A stretch of 64,000 nucleotides of DNA from Fibrella rubiginis (GTDB lineage: Bacteria; Bacteroidota; Bacteroidia; Cytophagales; Spirosomataceae). The translations under genes and the position numbers were made by a program. The notes under the pieces are model-generated. The model was not told the origin of the DNA and made no database searches. It saw only the letters and a program-made list of their open reading frames with translations. Positions 43,891-52,898 of this stretch are shown piece by piece; within the stretch, counting starts at the first letter, position 1, and each line of letters begins with the position of its first letter. Where the stretch lies: contig NZ_JAFMYV010000009.1 of the NCBI RefSeq assembly GCF_017353185.1, forward strand, positions 1-64,000. Reading direction: 5' to 3'.

Positions 43891-46047
43891 CTACTGCCGC
43901 ATGAGCGCAATGGTCAAATTAATCTTGCCATAATCGTAGCGGCCTGCCAGGTGGTCGTAGATGGGTTTGGTGCGGTTTTCTTCCAGACCCACTACGGCAA
44001 TAGCGGCTTCTACTTCACGGCGTTCGGCGGGGGTGATCAGCGTTTCCAGGTCAATGTCATACCCCGCCTGACTCAGTTGAATCAGGTGGTTGGCCACGCT
44101 CGACGGGCCAAGCTGCCGCGCCTGCGATATTTCCTCAATGCTCATACCCTTGTTATAATACTCGAACGTCACAAGCTGAGTGGAGCCTTTGGGTTTTTCG
44201 CCTACGCTCACCTTACCCATCACAAACTCCACGATTTCGGCCAGGAACACCTTGCCAAACATCTCCAGCTTGCGTTCGCCCACCCCCGATACGTTGCGGA
44301 GGGCTTCGGGTGTGGTGGGGCGCTGCCGGGCCATATCTTCCAGCGTTGAGTCGGTGAAGACCACGTAGGGCGGCACGTTCTGCTCGTCGGCAAGGCGTTT
44401 GCGCAGGGCGCGAAGTTTCTCGAACAGGGCATCCCGTGTGGCTTCGGTGCGGGCGCGGGGTGCCTTTTCGGCCACCACCGGCTTGGGTGCATCGTCGGGC
44501 CGGACCAGGCTAATGGTTTTGCCGTTATGCAGAATATCTTTCGCCAGAATACCGGGCCGCAGGGCGTAATGATTCTCGTAAGCCACCTCAATCACGCCGA
44601 TGTTGATAAGTTGGTGGAGATAGCTGCGCCAGTCTTCAAACCGCAGATCGGCACCAGCCCCGTAGGTTTTTATTTTGTCATATCCGTTCGAGAGCACCGT
44701 GGCCGACCGCGACCCGCGCAGCACGTCGATGAGGGTATTCATGGGCACACGTCCATCAAGCCGGATGATGGCCGATAGGGCTTTCTGAGCCAAAACCGTA
44801 GCATCGAAGGTGACGCGGGGGTTGCGGCACACGTCGCAGTTGCCGCAGGGTTCGGGCAGTTCTTCCGAGAAATACGACAGCAGAATCTGCCGCCGACAGG
44901 TGTTGGCTTCGGCGTATTGCTTCATCCGTTCCAGCTTCGCCAACTGCAAATCGAGGTTGGCGGGCTTGTTTTCGGTGAGCATCTGCGTGTAGGTGGCCAC
45001 GTCGGCGAAACTGTAGAACAGCACCGTTTGCGAGGGCAGCCCATCGCGACCGGCGCGGCCGATTTCCTGGTAATAGCCCTCAATGTTTTTGGGCATGTTG
45101 TAGTGCATCACCCACCGCACATTGCTCTTGTCGATGCCCATGCCGAAGGCGATGGTAGCGCACATGATCCTGACGTCGTCGCGGAGAAACGCCTCCTGAA
45201 TCCGCCCCCGTTCCGAAGAGTCCATGCCCGCGTGGTAAAACGCCGCCGAAAATCCTTTCTCCATCAGCTTCGCCGCCAGCGTTTCGCACGACTTGCGGCT
45301 GAGGCAATAGATGATGCCGGAGGTATCGGGTTTTTGCTGTAACAGCTTCACAATCTGTCCGATACGATTGTTGCCGGGCAGCACTTGCAGGCTCAGGTTG
45401 GTGCGGTTGAATGAGTCGATAAACACCGCCGGGTCGTGCATATCGAGGCGTTGCGCGATGTCGAGGCGGGTAAGCCGGTCGGCGGTGGCGGTGAGGGCAA
45501 TGATGGGCACCTGCGGAAACCACCTCCGCAACTGATTCAGTTGGGTGTATTCAGGCCGGAAATCATGCCCCCACGACGAAATACAGTGCGCCTCGTCGAT
45601 GGCAAACATGGAGAGTTGAAGGCTGTTGAGAAAGGTGTAGAACGAATCAGACAGCAGCTTTTCGGGCGAAACGTACAGCAGTTTAATCTTACCCTGCCGA
45701 CAGTTGGCTTCCACTTCGCGCCACTCTTTGGCCCCCTGCGACGAGTTGATGTAGGCTGCCGCGATGCCGTTGAGGTGCAGGGCCTCCACCTGATCTTTCA
45801 TCAGTGCAATCAGGGGCGAGACCACCACGCATAGGCCGGGCATCATGAGCGCGGGCACCTGAAAACAAACCGATTTGCCACCTCCCGTCGGCATCAATAC
45901 GACCGTATCCCGCCCGCTTGTAATCGACTGAATAACAGCTTCCTGCATAGGCCGGAAGCGGTCGTAGCCGTAGTAGCGCTTGAGGTACGAAACGGGGTCT
46001 TGTCGGGTGGGTTGCGCGGTGGCGTTGGCTTGTTTTTCTGACAGCAT
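43891..46047 (-). CDS. recQ: ATP-dependent DNA helicase RecQ
   Basis: The 718-residue protein has helicase motifs MPTGGGKSVCFQVPAL (I), DEAHCISSWGHDFRPEY (II), ALTATADRLT (III), and QEIGRAGRDG (VI), the RQC zinc cluster (CRRQILLSYF, CGNCDVC), a winged helix and a C-terminal HRDC domain (about 530-610) plus an extra helix-turn-helix. It unwinds branched DNA during repair and could process cruciforms. ATG 46047 (MLSEKQ) is used; the longer open frame runs into an inverted repeat. Confidence 0.94.
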   Translation of the reverse strand: MLSEKQANATAQPTRQDPVSYLKRYYGYDRFRPMQEAVIQSITSGRDTVVLMPTGGGKSVCFQVPALMMPGLCVVVSPLIALMKDQVEALHLNGIAAAYINSSQGAKEWREVEANCRQGKIKLLYVSPEKLLSDSFYTFLNSLQLSMFAIDEAHCISSWGHDFRPEYTQLNQLRRWFPQVPIIALTATADRLTRLDIAQRLDMHDPAVFIDSFNRTNLSLQVLPGNNRIGQIVKLLQQKPDTSGIIYCLSRKSCETLAAKLMEKGFSAAFYHAGMDSSERGRIQEAFLRDDVRIMCATIAFGMGIDKSNVRWVMHYNMPKNIEGYYQEIGRAGRDGLPSQTVLFYSFADVATYTQMLTENKPANLDLQLAKLERMKQYAEANTCRRQILLSYFSEELPEPCGNCDVCRNPRVTFDATVLAQKALSAIIRLDGRVPMNTLIDVLRGSRSATVLSNGYDKIKTYGAGADLRFEDWRSYLHQLINIGVIEVAYENHYALRPGILAKDILHNGKTISLVRPDDAPKPVVAEKAPRARTEATRDALFEKLRALRKRLADEQNVPPYVVFTDSTLEDMARQRPTTPEALRNVSGVGERKLEMFGKVFLAEIVEFVMGKVSVGEKPKGSTQLVTFEYYNKGMSIEEISQARQLGPSSVANHLIQLSQAGYDIDLETLITPAERREVEAAIAVVGLEENRTKPIYDHLAGRYDYGKINLTIALMRQ

Positions 46048-46089
46048 ACGGCAGGTGATTCTACTACGTAAAGATACGAAAAAGGGGGG

Positions 46090-46191
46090 AAGGGTGAAGG
46101 AGTTCAACGGCTAAAGTCCAAGGTTGCTTCGCCCATGTCTGACGGAGTAAGCTTGGCCCTTGGCCTTTAGACGTTGAACTTCTTCACCCTT
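46090..46191. repeat. Long imperfect inverted repeat with AAGTTCAACG words
   Basis: Arms 46090-46123 and 46158-46191 pair over 34 bp with three mismatches. The arm reads AAGGGTGAAG, GAGTTCAACG, GCTAAAGTCC. The words GAAGGAGTTC and AACGTCTAAAG recur in the outer arms of the repeat at 58705. It lies in the divergent gap between recQ and the Lys/Ala-rich protein gene. Confidence 0.88.
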
Positions 46192-46289
46192 AAATTTCCC
46201 TTAATGCGTTGTTTTCCTGCGACTTTTAATCCACTTTTCCGTCGAAGTACCGAAACCAGATTTCTTAACCACTTACCAAACCGATTTCC

Positions 46290-46946
46290 ATGAAAAAGCC
46301 CATTGCAGTACTCACCCTGTTTCTTGGCCTTTTAATCGCTTTTGCAGCCCCGGCGCAGACGGCTCAAACGGCCCAAACAAGTACAGCGAAGGTCAAAAAG
46401 ACCAAAACGGAGAAGTCAACGTCGACTAATACGACAAACGCTGATGCCGACAAGGCTGCGGCGAAAGCGGCTAAAGCCCAGGCTAAGGCTGATAAGAAGG
46501 CTGCCAAAGACGCGGAGAAAACAGCCACAACGACGGCCGATAAAGACGCTGCGAAAATGGCTAAAGACCAGGCTAAGGCTGACAAAAAGGCCGCCAAAGA
46601 AGCCAAGAAAGATGCTAAAGCCGCTGACGATAGCAAGATGACCGCGGCCGACAAGAAGGCTGCCAAAATGGATGCCAAATCGAAGATGGATGCCGGTGCT
46701 GTAGCAACAACCACTACGAAGACGAAGACAACCAAAACCGAGAAGATGGAAGCGAAAGCCGACAACAAGTCGGCGAAGGCATCACCCAAAACCGAGACAA
46801 AAGCCACTCCCGCCGATTATAAAGCCCCCGTTGACCGGAGCATGAAAGGGCCTAACGGAGAGCAGGTGATGACCGGTCCCCGTGGCGGCAAGTACTACAT
46901 CAACAAGAACGGCAACAAGACGTACCTGAGCAGCCTGAGGGATTGA
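46290..46946 (+). CDS. Secreted Lys/Ala-rich protein with a basic adaptor-type C-terminus
   Basis: The 218-residue protein has a signal peptide (AVLTLFLGLLIAFAAPAQ) and then about 140 residues dominated by Lys, Ala and Asp/Glu in repeats such as AKADKKAAKDAEK, likely a long charged helix. The last 30 residues (GPNGEQVMTGPRGGKYYIN) match the short PBCV-type basic adaptor motif GPRGGKYYINxNGxKxY. No catalytic function is evident. It may bind polyanions at the cell surface. It resembles histone H1-like tails by composition only. Confidence 0.8.
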   Translation: MKKPIAVLTLFLGLLIAFAAPAQTAQTAQTSTAKVKKTKTEKSTSTNTTNADADKAAAKAAKAQAKADKKAAKDAEKTATTTADKDAAKMAKDQAKADKKAAKEAKKDAKAADDSKMTAADKKAAKMDAKSKMDAGAVATTTTKTKTTKTEKMEAKADNKSAKASPKTETKATPADYKAPVDRSMKGPNGEQVMTGPRGGKYYINKNGNKTYLSSLRD

Positions 46947-46954
46947 GTTGACGC

Positions 46955-47055
46955 AAAACCCAGCTGCTTAAACGGGCAACGCCCCCCGGTCACCCTGCGA
47001 AGTGGTATCTCGCAGGGTGACCGGGGGGCGTTGCCCGTTTAAGCAGCTGGGTTTT
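46955..47055. repeat. 46-bp perfect inverted repeat
   Basis: Arms 46955-47000 and 47010-47055 are perfect over 46 bp with a 9-nt loop. The arm is GC-rich, containing GGGCAACGCCCCCCGG and GGTCACCCTGCGA. It starts 9 bp after one stop codon and ends 3 bp before the stop of the convergent gene, so the whole gap is repeat. The outermost TTTT could assist transcription termination. Confidence 0.97.
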
Positions 47056-47057
47056 CA

Positions 47058-50000
47058 CTATCGGCTCACCATGACCCGCGAGAGTTGCTGACGCCTCGCA
47101 TCACCAACACGCACCAGGTAGAGGCCAGTGGTCACATCGTTTACCGACACGCCCCAAGTGTTGACGCCCGCTTCGGCACGTCGGCCCAGATGCATCACCT
47201 CGCGGCCCGATAAATCCATTAGGCTGATCTGGACATCACCCGCTTCCTGGGACACGTACCTGATATTGATTTGGTCGTGGGCCGGATTAGGATACACCAA
47301 CAGGGCCTCGGCGGGAAGTTCGCTCGAAACACCCTGGCGGCCCCCCGATGCCGGCAGGGGGGCATCAATGCGCAGGTGGTCTAGATTGGGGCCACCCGTG
47401 CCAACCGCTTTTAGTTGAATGGTGTTCGTACCCGCCTGCAACGCCACCATAAGCTGCGCGTTGGCCCAGGTACTGGCACTGCCTGTTGGCGCAAAAGCTA
47501 TGTTGGTAATCACCTGCCCATTGACTCGCACCTGCGGCGACCGGGTGGTGGTGCCACCCAGCGAATAGCGGAAGTTAACCGGGTATGTACCAGCCTGGGC
47601 TACGTTCACCGTCCACAAAATATTGTCGTTATTATTGCTGTCAAACCGCTCGTAGGCCGTTCCGGTGAAGCCATTGGCCGACGTGGCCGTTTCCACACCC
47701 GTCAAGACGGCCAGTTCTGCCTCGTAATACTGGCTTTTGCCAGGCAGCAGGTTTTGCAGGTTAATGATGTTTGTGCCCAAAATGGGTCGCTGGAAGGTGC
47801 CGTCGGGCAGTTTCCAGCCCACACCCACGTAGATCGGTTCCCCATCGTTCATGATCAGCGTTGACTCAAAATAATAGAGCTTACCCTGTTCCAGGCTGAT
47901 TGGGGCCGATTCCTGACCGGGGTTCTGGGTCCATCGATAATCTTCAAACGGATTGCCGTTGTAGCCTCCCGCCGCCACAAACACCTTGTCGGCAGGGTGG
48001 ACCGTGGGGCTTACCCACAGCCGCGACTTTTCGTTGGCGGCAGCATAGAATGTGTACAGACCCGTCTGTGGCGGACATAGAAACCCTTTTAAAACCCCCG
48101 ATATAGATGACCCTGGCGTGTTGCCGTCGTAGTTGATGAACTCTGCTTTTGGTAAAATCTCTACCACGTCGGGTGCCCGGTTGATCGGGATGCTGTTCAG
48201 GTTATAGTCGGCGGGGTCGTTCCATTTCTCCCAGTAGGCACCTTTGCCCATTGCGCAGGTAGGCTGCGAAAGCGTCGTGATCCGCACACTCTCTGCTGTG
48301 ACCACCTCGCCAAGGCCGTTGGTGGCCTTCACAACCAGTACGCTGTCGCCTGGCACCAGCGTTGTTGTTATTGAATACGGGGAAGAGCCGTCCTGTCCCA
48401 CCCGACGACCATTGACAAAATACTCGACCTTCGAGATACTTTTCTGGGAGCCAAAGGCCTGCACCTCGATCTGGCGGGGGCCTTCCACAAACACATCTTT
48501 GTTGCGGGGGTAGGTAATAAACGCCGTTAGGGGCGCGGCGCAGGTAGCCGATGAAGGGGCTGGTGAGGGCGACCCGGCATACAGTCCGATGAAGCGCGAT
48601 GAGGTGGCCGCCGTTAGTGTTTTGGTAACGCCGTCGCGCGTTTCGCGCACCATCTGATTGAATGTCTGCCCCGAAAAATTCACCTCATACATGACAGCAA
48701 ACGAGGCGGCGGCTTCGTTGATGACGAAGATGGGCGTACCCGGATCGGGCGAACCTGAGTAGTTGGTGTAGCCCAACAGTTCGGTGCGGCCTTTACTCTC
48801 AGTGGTTAGGATGGGGCCTTGCCCTTCCGTTTTCATGCCAAAGATCCACAAGTCGCCGCCTGTGTTTTTAACCAACTGACCATCGCCCTCTGCGTTGAAC
48901 TGCCAGGCCCAGACCTGTTGCCCGTTGAAGTGGCACTGCCCCACGGCCACGTCTTCCATATAGACGTCGCCGGCTCCGCAACCCGCGCTGGCATAGGGTA
49001 ATGCCAGATTTTTCATGATGAGTGTACGCGGCCCGGCATGGTAGACACTCGCCGTTGAGTTGTTAGTGCCGCCGATTAGATCCTGAATGATCAGGGGGTT
49101 TGATCCTGTCGTGACCACAAACTGCCCACCCCCTTCTACCGTTGCCAGGCCAGCCCCGGTAATGCGCCGCGTGGTGGCTTTCACGTAGATCTTTCCGGCC
49201 AGATAATACCGCCGCCCATTCGGAAAATAGACCGTCTCTGCCCCGGAGTCGATAGCTCGCTGCACCGCCAGCACGTCGTTAATGGTGCCATCGCCACGGG
49301 CACCGTAGTCCATCACGTTGGCCCATGAAGCCGGTGAGTCGGGGTCGCCCCAGGGCACTACGGGCGTTTGCCGCACAGGCAGTTTCAACGACGTACTAAT
49401 TGACCCACCAAATTGTGATTGTAAGCCAACGTTCTGGTATTCAGATAGGTTGTTGCCCGTAGGGCTGGTGCCGCCCAGGTTCGTTAAGGCACGAGCGTAG
49501 CCCGAGGTGCGGATGTTACGGACATAAATACCGTTGGTTCGAATGGCCGTCTGCGTAGTTGAGCCAGGGCCAGTCAGTGTTGCATTGATCAGCACCGCCG
49601 ACCCGTTCTGACTGGTGAAGGCTGGGGCTTTGGTCTGCGTGCTGGTCAGCCCATCGACGAAGAGCTGGTTGTTGAGGTTTCGGATGCCAATGATGTTCTG
49701 GTTTTCCAGCATCAGGTTCTTGATGGTCACGCTGTTGAGCGCGTTAACGTCCACCCCATAGTCAAACCCTTTCACATATACGTTTTTGACGTAAAGCGGC
49801 CCGATTTCGCCCGAAAACTGCAAATCAAGCCCACGTACGCCCTGCCCGTCGCCCGACACAATGTCGACATCTTCAATAGAGCCTTCGTTACTGGCATGAA
49901 AACGTACCGCCGCCGTGCCGGGGTTGCCGCTGCCGGTGTGGAAGGTCAGGTTACGGATCGAGTTGAAAAACCGTTGCGCCGGGTCTGGACCGGTGTAAAC

Positions 50001-50405
50001 CATGGCTTTAGGATTGTTCTTATCCTGATAAGCAGGCAGGTTGTCGAAGAGCCGGATGACACACTCGTCATGATTTTCGCCAATGATGCGGGTAAAACGC
50101 CAGGGATCGCCCCAATCCAGGGTATTGGAAATCATGTAGGTTCCCTTCGGGAAAAAAATCGTCCGGCGTTTGTCGTCTTTGCTGTCAGTTAATGCTTGCT
50201 GGATAGCCGCGTAATCGTCGGTAACGCCGTCGCCTTTGGCGTTGTATGGTGCTTCTTTGATGTTGATGACCCCCGAGTTGGCCGGGTAACGAATGGTAAT
50301 ACTCTGCCCGTACAGTGTTGTTTGTGCCAGCAGGCCAACTAACAGGATAAGGCCAGATAATCGGCTGATAAGTAGGCCAGAACAGGTACATAGTGTAGTG
50401 CGCAT
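47058..50405 (-). CDS. Large T9SS-secreted protein with pectate-lyase-fold domains
   Basis: The 1115-residue protein has a signal peptide (GLILLVGLLAQTTLYGQ), two Pectate_lyase_3 parallel beta-helix units (INIKEAPYNAKGDGVTDDYA and VMDYGARGDGTINDVLA starts), an Ig-like segment (ITYPRNKDVFVEGPRQIE), a PA14-like domain (GLYTFYAAANEKSRLWVS), a CBM6/35-like domain (YYEAELAVLTGVETA) and a type IX sorting domain (LLVYPNPAHDQINI ... GLYLVRVGD). It probably acts on plant polysaccharides at the surface. ATG 50405 is chosen; a TTG at 50444 would add a non-signal stretch. Confidence 0.9.
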   Translation of the reverse strand: MRTTLCTCSGLLISRLSGLILLVGLLAQTTLYGQSITIRYPANSGVINIKEAPYNAKGDGVTDDYAAIQQALTDSKDDKRRTIFFPKGTYMISNTLDWGDPWRFTRIIGENHDECVIRLFDNLPAYQDKNNPKAMVYTGPDPAQRFFNSIRNLTFHTGSGNPGTAAVRFHASNEGSIEDVDIVSGDGQGVRGLDLQFSGEIGPLYVKNVYVKGFDYGVDVNALNSVTIKNLMLENQNIIGIRNLNNQLFVDGLTSTQTKAPAFTSQNGSAVLINATLTGPGSTTQTAIRTNGIYVRNIRTSGYARALTNLGGTSPTGNNLSEYQNVGLQSQFGGSISTSLKLPVRQTPVVPWGDPDSPASWANVMDYGARGDGTINDVLAVQRAIDSGAETVYFPNGRRYYLAGKIYVKATTRRITGAGLATVEGGGQFVVTTGSNPLIIQDLIGGTNNSTASVYHAGPRTLIMKNLALPYASAGCGAGDVYMEDVAVGQCHFNGQQVWAWQFNAEGDGQLVKNTGGDLWIFGMKTEGQGPILTTESKGRTELLGYTNYSGSPDPGTPIFVINEAAASFAVMYEVNFSGQTFNQMVRETRDGVTKTLTAATSSRFIGLYAGSPSPAPSSATCAAPLTAFITYPRNKDVFVEGPRQIEVQAFGSQKSISKVEYFVNGRRVGQDGSSPYSITTTLVPGDSVLVVKATNGLGEVVTAESVRITTLSQPTCAMGKGAYWEKWNDPADYNLNSIPINRAPDVVEILPKAEFINYDGNTPGSSISGVLKGFLCPPQTGLYTFYAAANEKSRLWVSPTVHPADKVFVAAGGYNGNPFEDYRWTQNPGQESAPISLEQGKLYYFESTLIMNDGEPIYVGVGWKLPDGTFQRPILGTNIINLQNLLPGKSQYYEAELAVLTGVETATSANGFTGTAYERFDSNNNDNILWTVNVAQAGTYPVNFRYSLGGTTTRSPQVRVNGQVITNIAFAPTGSASTWANAQLMVALQAGTNTIQLKAVGTGGPNLDHLRIDAPLPASGGRQGVSSELPAEALLVYPNPAHDQINIRYVSQEAGDVQISLMDLSGREVMHLGRRAEAGVNTWGVSVNDVTTGLYLVRVGDARRQQLSRVMVSR

Positions 50406-50417
50406 AAAGCTCTTGTT

Positions 50418-50449
50418 GGATTTTGTTGAACTTTTGTTAAACAAAATCC
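50418..50449. promoter_or_regulatory. Inverted repeat just before the pectate-lyase-fold gene
   Basis: GGATTTTGTT (50418-50427) and AACAAAATCC (50440-50449) form a perfect 10-bp inverted repeat 13 bp upstream of the ATG at 50405. It could be a 5'-leader hairpin or an operator. Confidence 0.45.
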
Positions 50450-50521
50450 AATACTACGACCGTAGTCCGAACACTTATAGAAAATACTTAAGGAACGGTA
50501 ATCATATCCTTGCCCGACTGG

Positions 50522-51028
50522 TTAATCTGGCTGAAATAGCAGGGCATCGCCGTTGATGCAATAACGTAACCCCGTGGGTTCGGGGCCGTCGGGGAAGACG
50601 TGGCCTAGATGCCCGTCGCACACGGCACAACGTATTTCGGTGCGGTTGCCGTCTGGTTCGGTATAGGTGGCGTTGGTTACGATGGGGGCAAAGAAACTGG
50701 GCCAGCCCGTATTGGATTCAAACTTGGCTTTTGAGGAAAACAGGGGGTTGTGGCAACCGGCGCAAACATAAACGCCCGGCCTTTTTTCGTGGGTAAGGTC
50801 GCTGCTGTTGGGCCATTCGGTGTTGCTTTCGCGCAGCACGGCATACTGTGCCCGTGAAAGTTGCGCTTTCCAGTCGGCATCCGTCCTGATCACACGCCGC
50901 CCACCTGGTGAGGTCGCTCCCGGTGGCCGTTGGTGCGGTGGCCGGGGCGTACCGAAATAGGTGCCAATACCCCAGATCGCCACCAGCAACAGCCCGACAA
51001 TAAGCAGGAAACGTTTGTTCTGGTTCAT
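50522..51028 (-). CDS. msrB: Membrane-anchored peptide-methionine (R)-S-oxide reductase
   Basis: The 168-residue protein has an N-terminal membrane anchor (FLLIVGLLLVAIWGIGTYF), then the MsrB fold: zinc cysteines in YVCAGC and CAVCDGHLGH, SNTGWPSF, and the catalytic Cys in GLRYCINGDAL. It repairs oxidised methionine on envelope proteins. ATG 51028 puts the anchor at the start; an ATG at 51061 would add 11 residues. The M23 peptidase gene lies upstream in the same direction. Confidence 0.93.
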   Translation of the reverse strand: MNQNKRFLLIVGLLLVAIWGIGTYFGTPRPPHQRPPGATSPGGRRVIRTDADWKAQLSRAQYAVLRESNTEWPNSSDLTHEKRPGVYVCAGCHNPLFSSKAKFESNTGWPSFFAPIVTNATYTEPDGNRTEIRCAVCDGHLGHVFPDGPEPTGLRYCINGDALLFQPD

Positions 51029-51100
51029 TTTATATTGAGCTTGACAAGCTTGATTTGGCATGGGTTAACCTGGCCTAATAGCCCAGCTTCCTGCTGGGTA

Positions 51101-51140
51101 GCTTCGCTTGCTAGAGCGCATAGCCTCTAGCAAGCGAAGC
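51101..51140. repeat. 15-bp hairpin between the M23 and msrB genes
   Basis: GCTTCGCTTGCTAGA (51101-51115) and TCTAGCAAGCGAAGC (51126-51140) are perfect reverse complements with a 10-nt loop. A smaller hairpin CCCAGC/GCTGGG precedes it. It ends 6 bp from the M23 stop codon and may act as its terminator. Confidence 0.75.
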
Positions 51141-51146
51141 CTATAT

Positions 51147-51797
51147 TTACGCCTGTAAACCATTAATCATCAGCCACTTGTTAGGATTCGGGCACCGGCT
51201 CAGCCACTCGTTGCGTTCCGATGGGCGGCACACGCCGGGGAAGTCGCCGCGCAGGCCGAGCATGTCGTGCATGAGTTGAAAATGAAGGTGTGGAGGCCAG
51301 TCGCCGTTTTCGGGGTAGGGGCCAAATTCGGCTAGTTTCTCACCCGCCTGAAACGGTTTTCCTTCATACAGATCGGTTAGTGTGGCGCGAGATAAATGCC
51401 CATAAAGACTATACCGTGGGAAACCCTCGGTGTTGTGTTCCAGAATAATTGTGGGGCCATAATCGGCGTAGCGGGCGTTATCGGCAAAGCTATGCACTAT
51501 TCCATCAACGGGAGTCAATACGGGCGTACCGGCTACAGCCCAGAAATCAATACCAAGGTGAATGGTACGGGGTTCGTCGCCAGTGGGGGTAAAGTGCGGA
51601 CTGTTGCGGTATACTACCCGGTCTTCGTCATAGCCCCCCACGCCCACCACGGCCCCCGCCGCCCGGACTTTACCAAACACGTAGTCATTAAACGTGTCGA
51701 TGTTGGTCAAGTCCAGCGTGGCTAAATCGGGGTTGTTGGCGGTGAAATCAAGTACGAGGTAGGGGTCTTGTGAGAAATTGAAGGGAAGCAGTTGCAT
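51147..51797 (-). CDS. M23-family peptidase (LytM-like)
   Basis: The 216-residue protein has the LytM zinc site: HLGIDFW (HxxxD), YSLYGHLS and HLHFQL (HxH). M23 enzymes cut peptidoglycan cross-bridges or other peptides. No signal peptide is visible at the chosen ATG, which is unusual for a wall hydrolase; it may be cytoplasmic or exported differently. It is divergent from the first SDR gene. Confidence 0.87.
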   Translation of the reverse strand: MQLLPFNFSQDPYLVLDFTANNPDLATLDLTNIDTFNDYVFGKVRAAGAVVGVGGYDEDRVVYRNSPHFTPTGDEPRTIHLGIDFWAVAGTPVLTPVDGIVHSFADNARYADYGPTIILEHNTEGFPRYSLYGHLSRATLTDLYEGKPFQAGEKLAEFGPYPENGDWPPHLHFQLMHDMLGLRGDFPGVCRPSERNEWLSRCPNPNKWLMINGLQA

Positions 51798-51800
51798 GAG

Positions 51801-51848
51801 TTGACAATGAAATTTTTGTCAAAAAAGATGACAATAAACTAATTGTCA
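51801..51848. promoter_or_regulatory. Paired TTGTCA inverted repeats, candidate operator
   Basis: TTGACAA-N8-TTGTCAA (51801-51822) and TGACAAT-N6-ATTGTCA (51829-51848) give four TTGTCA half-sites in alternating orientation within 48 bp. They start 4 bp upstream of the M23 start codon and lie in the gap shared with the divergent SDR gene. The regulator is unknown. Confidence 0.5.
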
Positions 51849-51957
51849 AAAAGCGAATCGTTCAATCTACCATTTCAATAGATTTCTGAAAACAACCAGT
51901 GCGGGTTTAAGATTACGTCGCATAGAACAATGCGGCAGGAGCCGTAACGCAACGTAT

Positions 51958-52812
51958 ATGGAAAATATGATTTTGCCGCAGCACCAGGACCCGCAGCCGG
52001 GGCTGGAGGCGAAGATGATCCCCGAGCCGAAATACATTCGGCATCTGTATAAGGGGGCTGACAAACTCAAAGACAAAGTAGCCCTGATCACGGGTGGCGA
52101 CTCGGGTATTGGTCGGGCAGTGGCTATCCATTTTGCCCGCGAAGGAGCCGACGTAGCCATTGTTTACACCCCCGCCGAAGAAAAAGATGCCCAGCAAACC
52201 AAAGACCTGGTAGAAGCAGAAGGCCGTGATTGCCTGCTCCTTAGCGGTGACATCAAAGATCCCAAGTTCTGCGAACAGATCGTGGCCGACACCGTCCGGC
52301 AGTTTGGCAAGCTGAACATTCTGGTCAACAACGCGGGTATCCAGTACCCCCACGCGCAGTTCGAGCAAATCCGCGACGAAGACTTGCTGAAGACCTACGA
52401 GACGAACATCTATTCGATGTTCCGGATTACCAGAGCGGCTTTGAATCACCTGAACGAAGGCGATGCCATCATCAACACCACGTCGATCACAGCCTACCAG
52501 GGTCGCGCCGACTTGATTGATTACTCGTCGACGAAAGGGGCGATCATGACGTTTACGCGGGCACTGTCGCAGAACCTGTCGGAGAAAAAAATTCGCGTCA
52601 ATGGCGTAGCACCCGGCCCCATCTGGACACCCCTGATTCCATCATCGTTCGATGCCAAGACGGTAGCCATGTTTGGCAAGGACGTACCCATGAAACGCCC
52701 CGGTCAACCGTCAGAAGTGGCCCCCGCCTACGTTTTCCTCGCCAGTGAGGACTCTTCTTACGTCACCGGAGCCGTGTTGCATCCTAACGGTGGCACCATT
52801 GTCAACGCCTAA
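51958..52812 (+). CDS. SDR-family oxidoreductase, tandem copy 1
   Basis: The 284-residue short-chain dehydrogenase has an N-terminal extension (PQHQDPQPGLEAKMIPEP), the NAD(P) motif TGGDSGIGRA at about residues 45-54, NNAG, the catalytic Ser in NTTSITAYQG and YSSTKGA (YxxxK). The extension plus this core matches the YghA/YhdF type, general NADPH-dependent aldehyde or ketone reductases often linked to stress. It is followed by a paralogue after 86 bp. Confidence 0.9.
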   Translation: MENMILPQHQDPQPGLEAKMIPEPKYIRHLYKGADKLKDKVALITGGDSGIGRAVAIHFAREGADVAIVYTPAEEKDAQQTKDLVEAEGRDCLLLSGDIKDPKFCEQIVADTVRQFGKLNILVNNAGIQYPHAQFEQIRDEDLLKTYETNIYSMFRITRAALNHLNEGDAIINTTSITAYQGRADLIDYSSTKGAIMTFTRALSQNLSEKKIRVNGVAPGPIWTPLIPSSFDAKTVAMFGKDVPMKRPGQPSEVAPAYVFLASEDSSYVTGAVLHPNGGTIVNA

Positions 52813-52898
52813 AAAACGCTGGATATTGGAATTAAGACGCTAGACAAGATCAGTGCCTGTCCAACGTCTACTATCCAACGTCCACAATCCTTATAGAA
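52813..52898. other. Short spacer with degenerate inverted words
   Basis: The 86-bp gap contains GGATATTGGAATTAAGACG and, inverted, CGTCTACTATCCAACGTCC, a degraded palindrome using the CAACGTCTA word seen in other repeats here. Pairing is poor and it is not called as an intact repeat. Confidence 0.4.

Noticed and set aside
52813..52898. Another long inverted repeat between the SDR genes
   Set aside because: The inverted words pair poorly and no continuous stem over about 8 bp was found.
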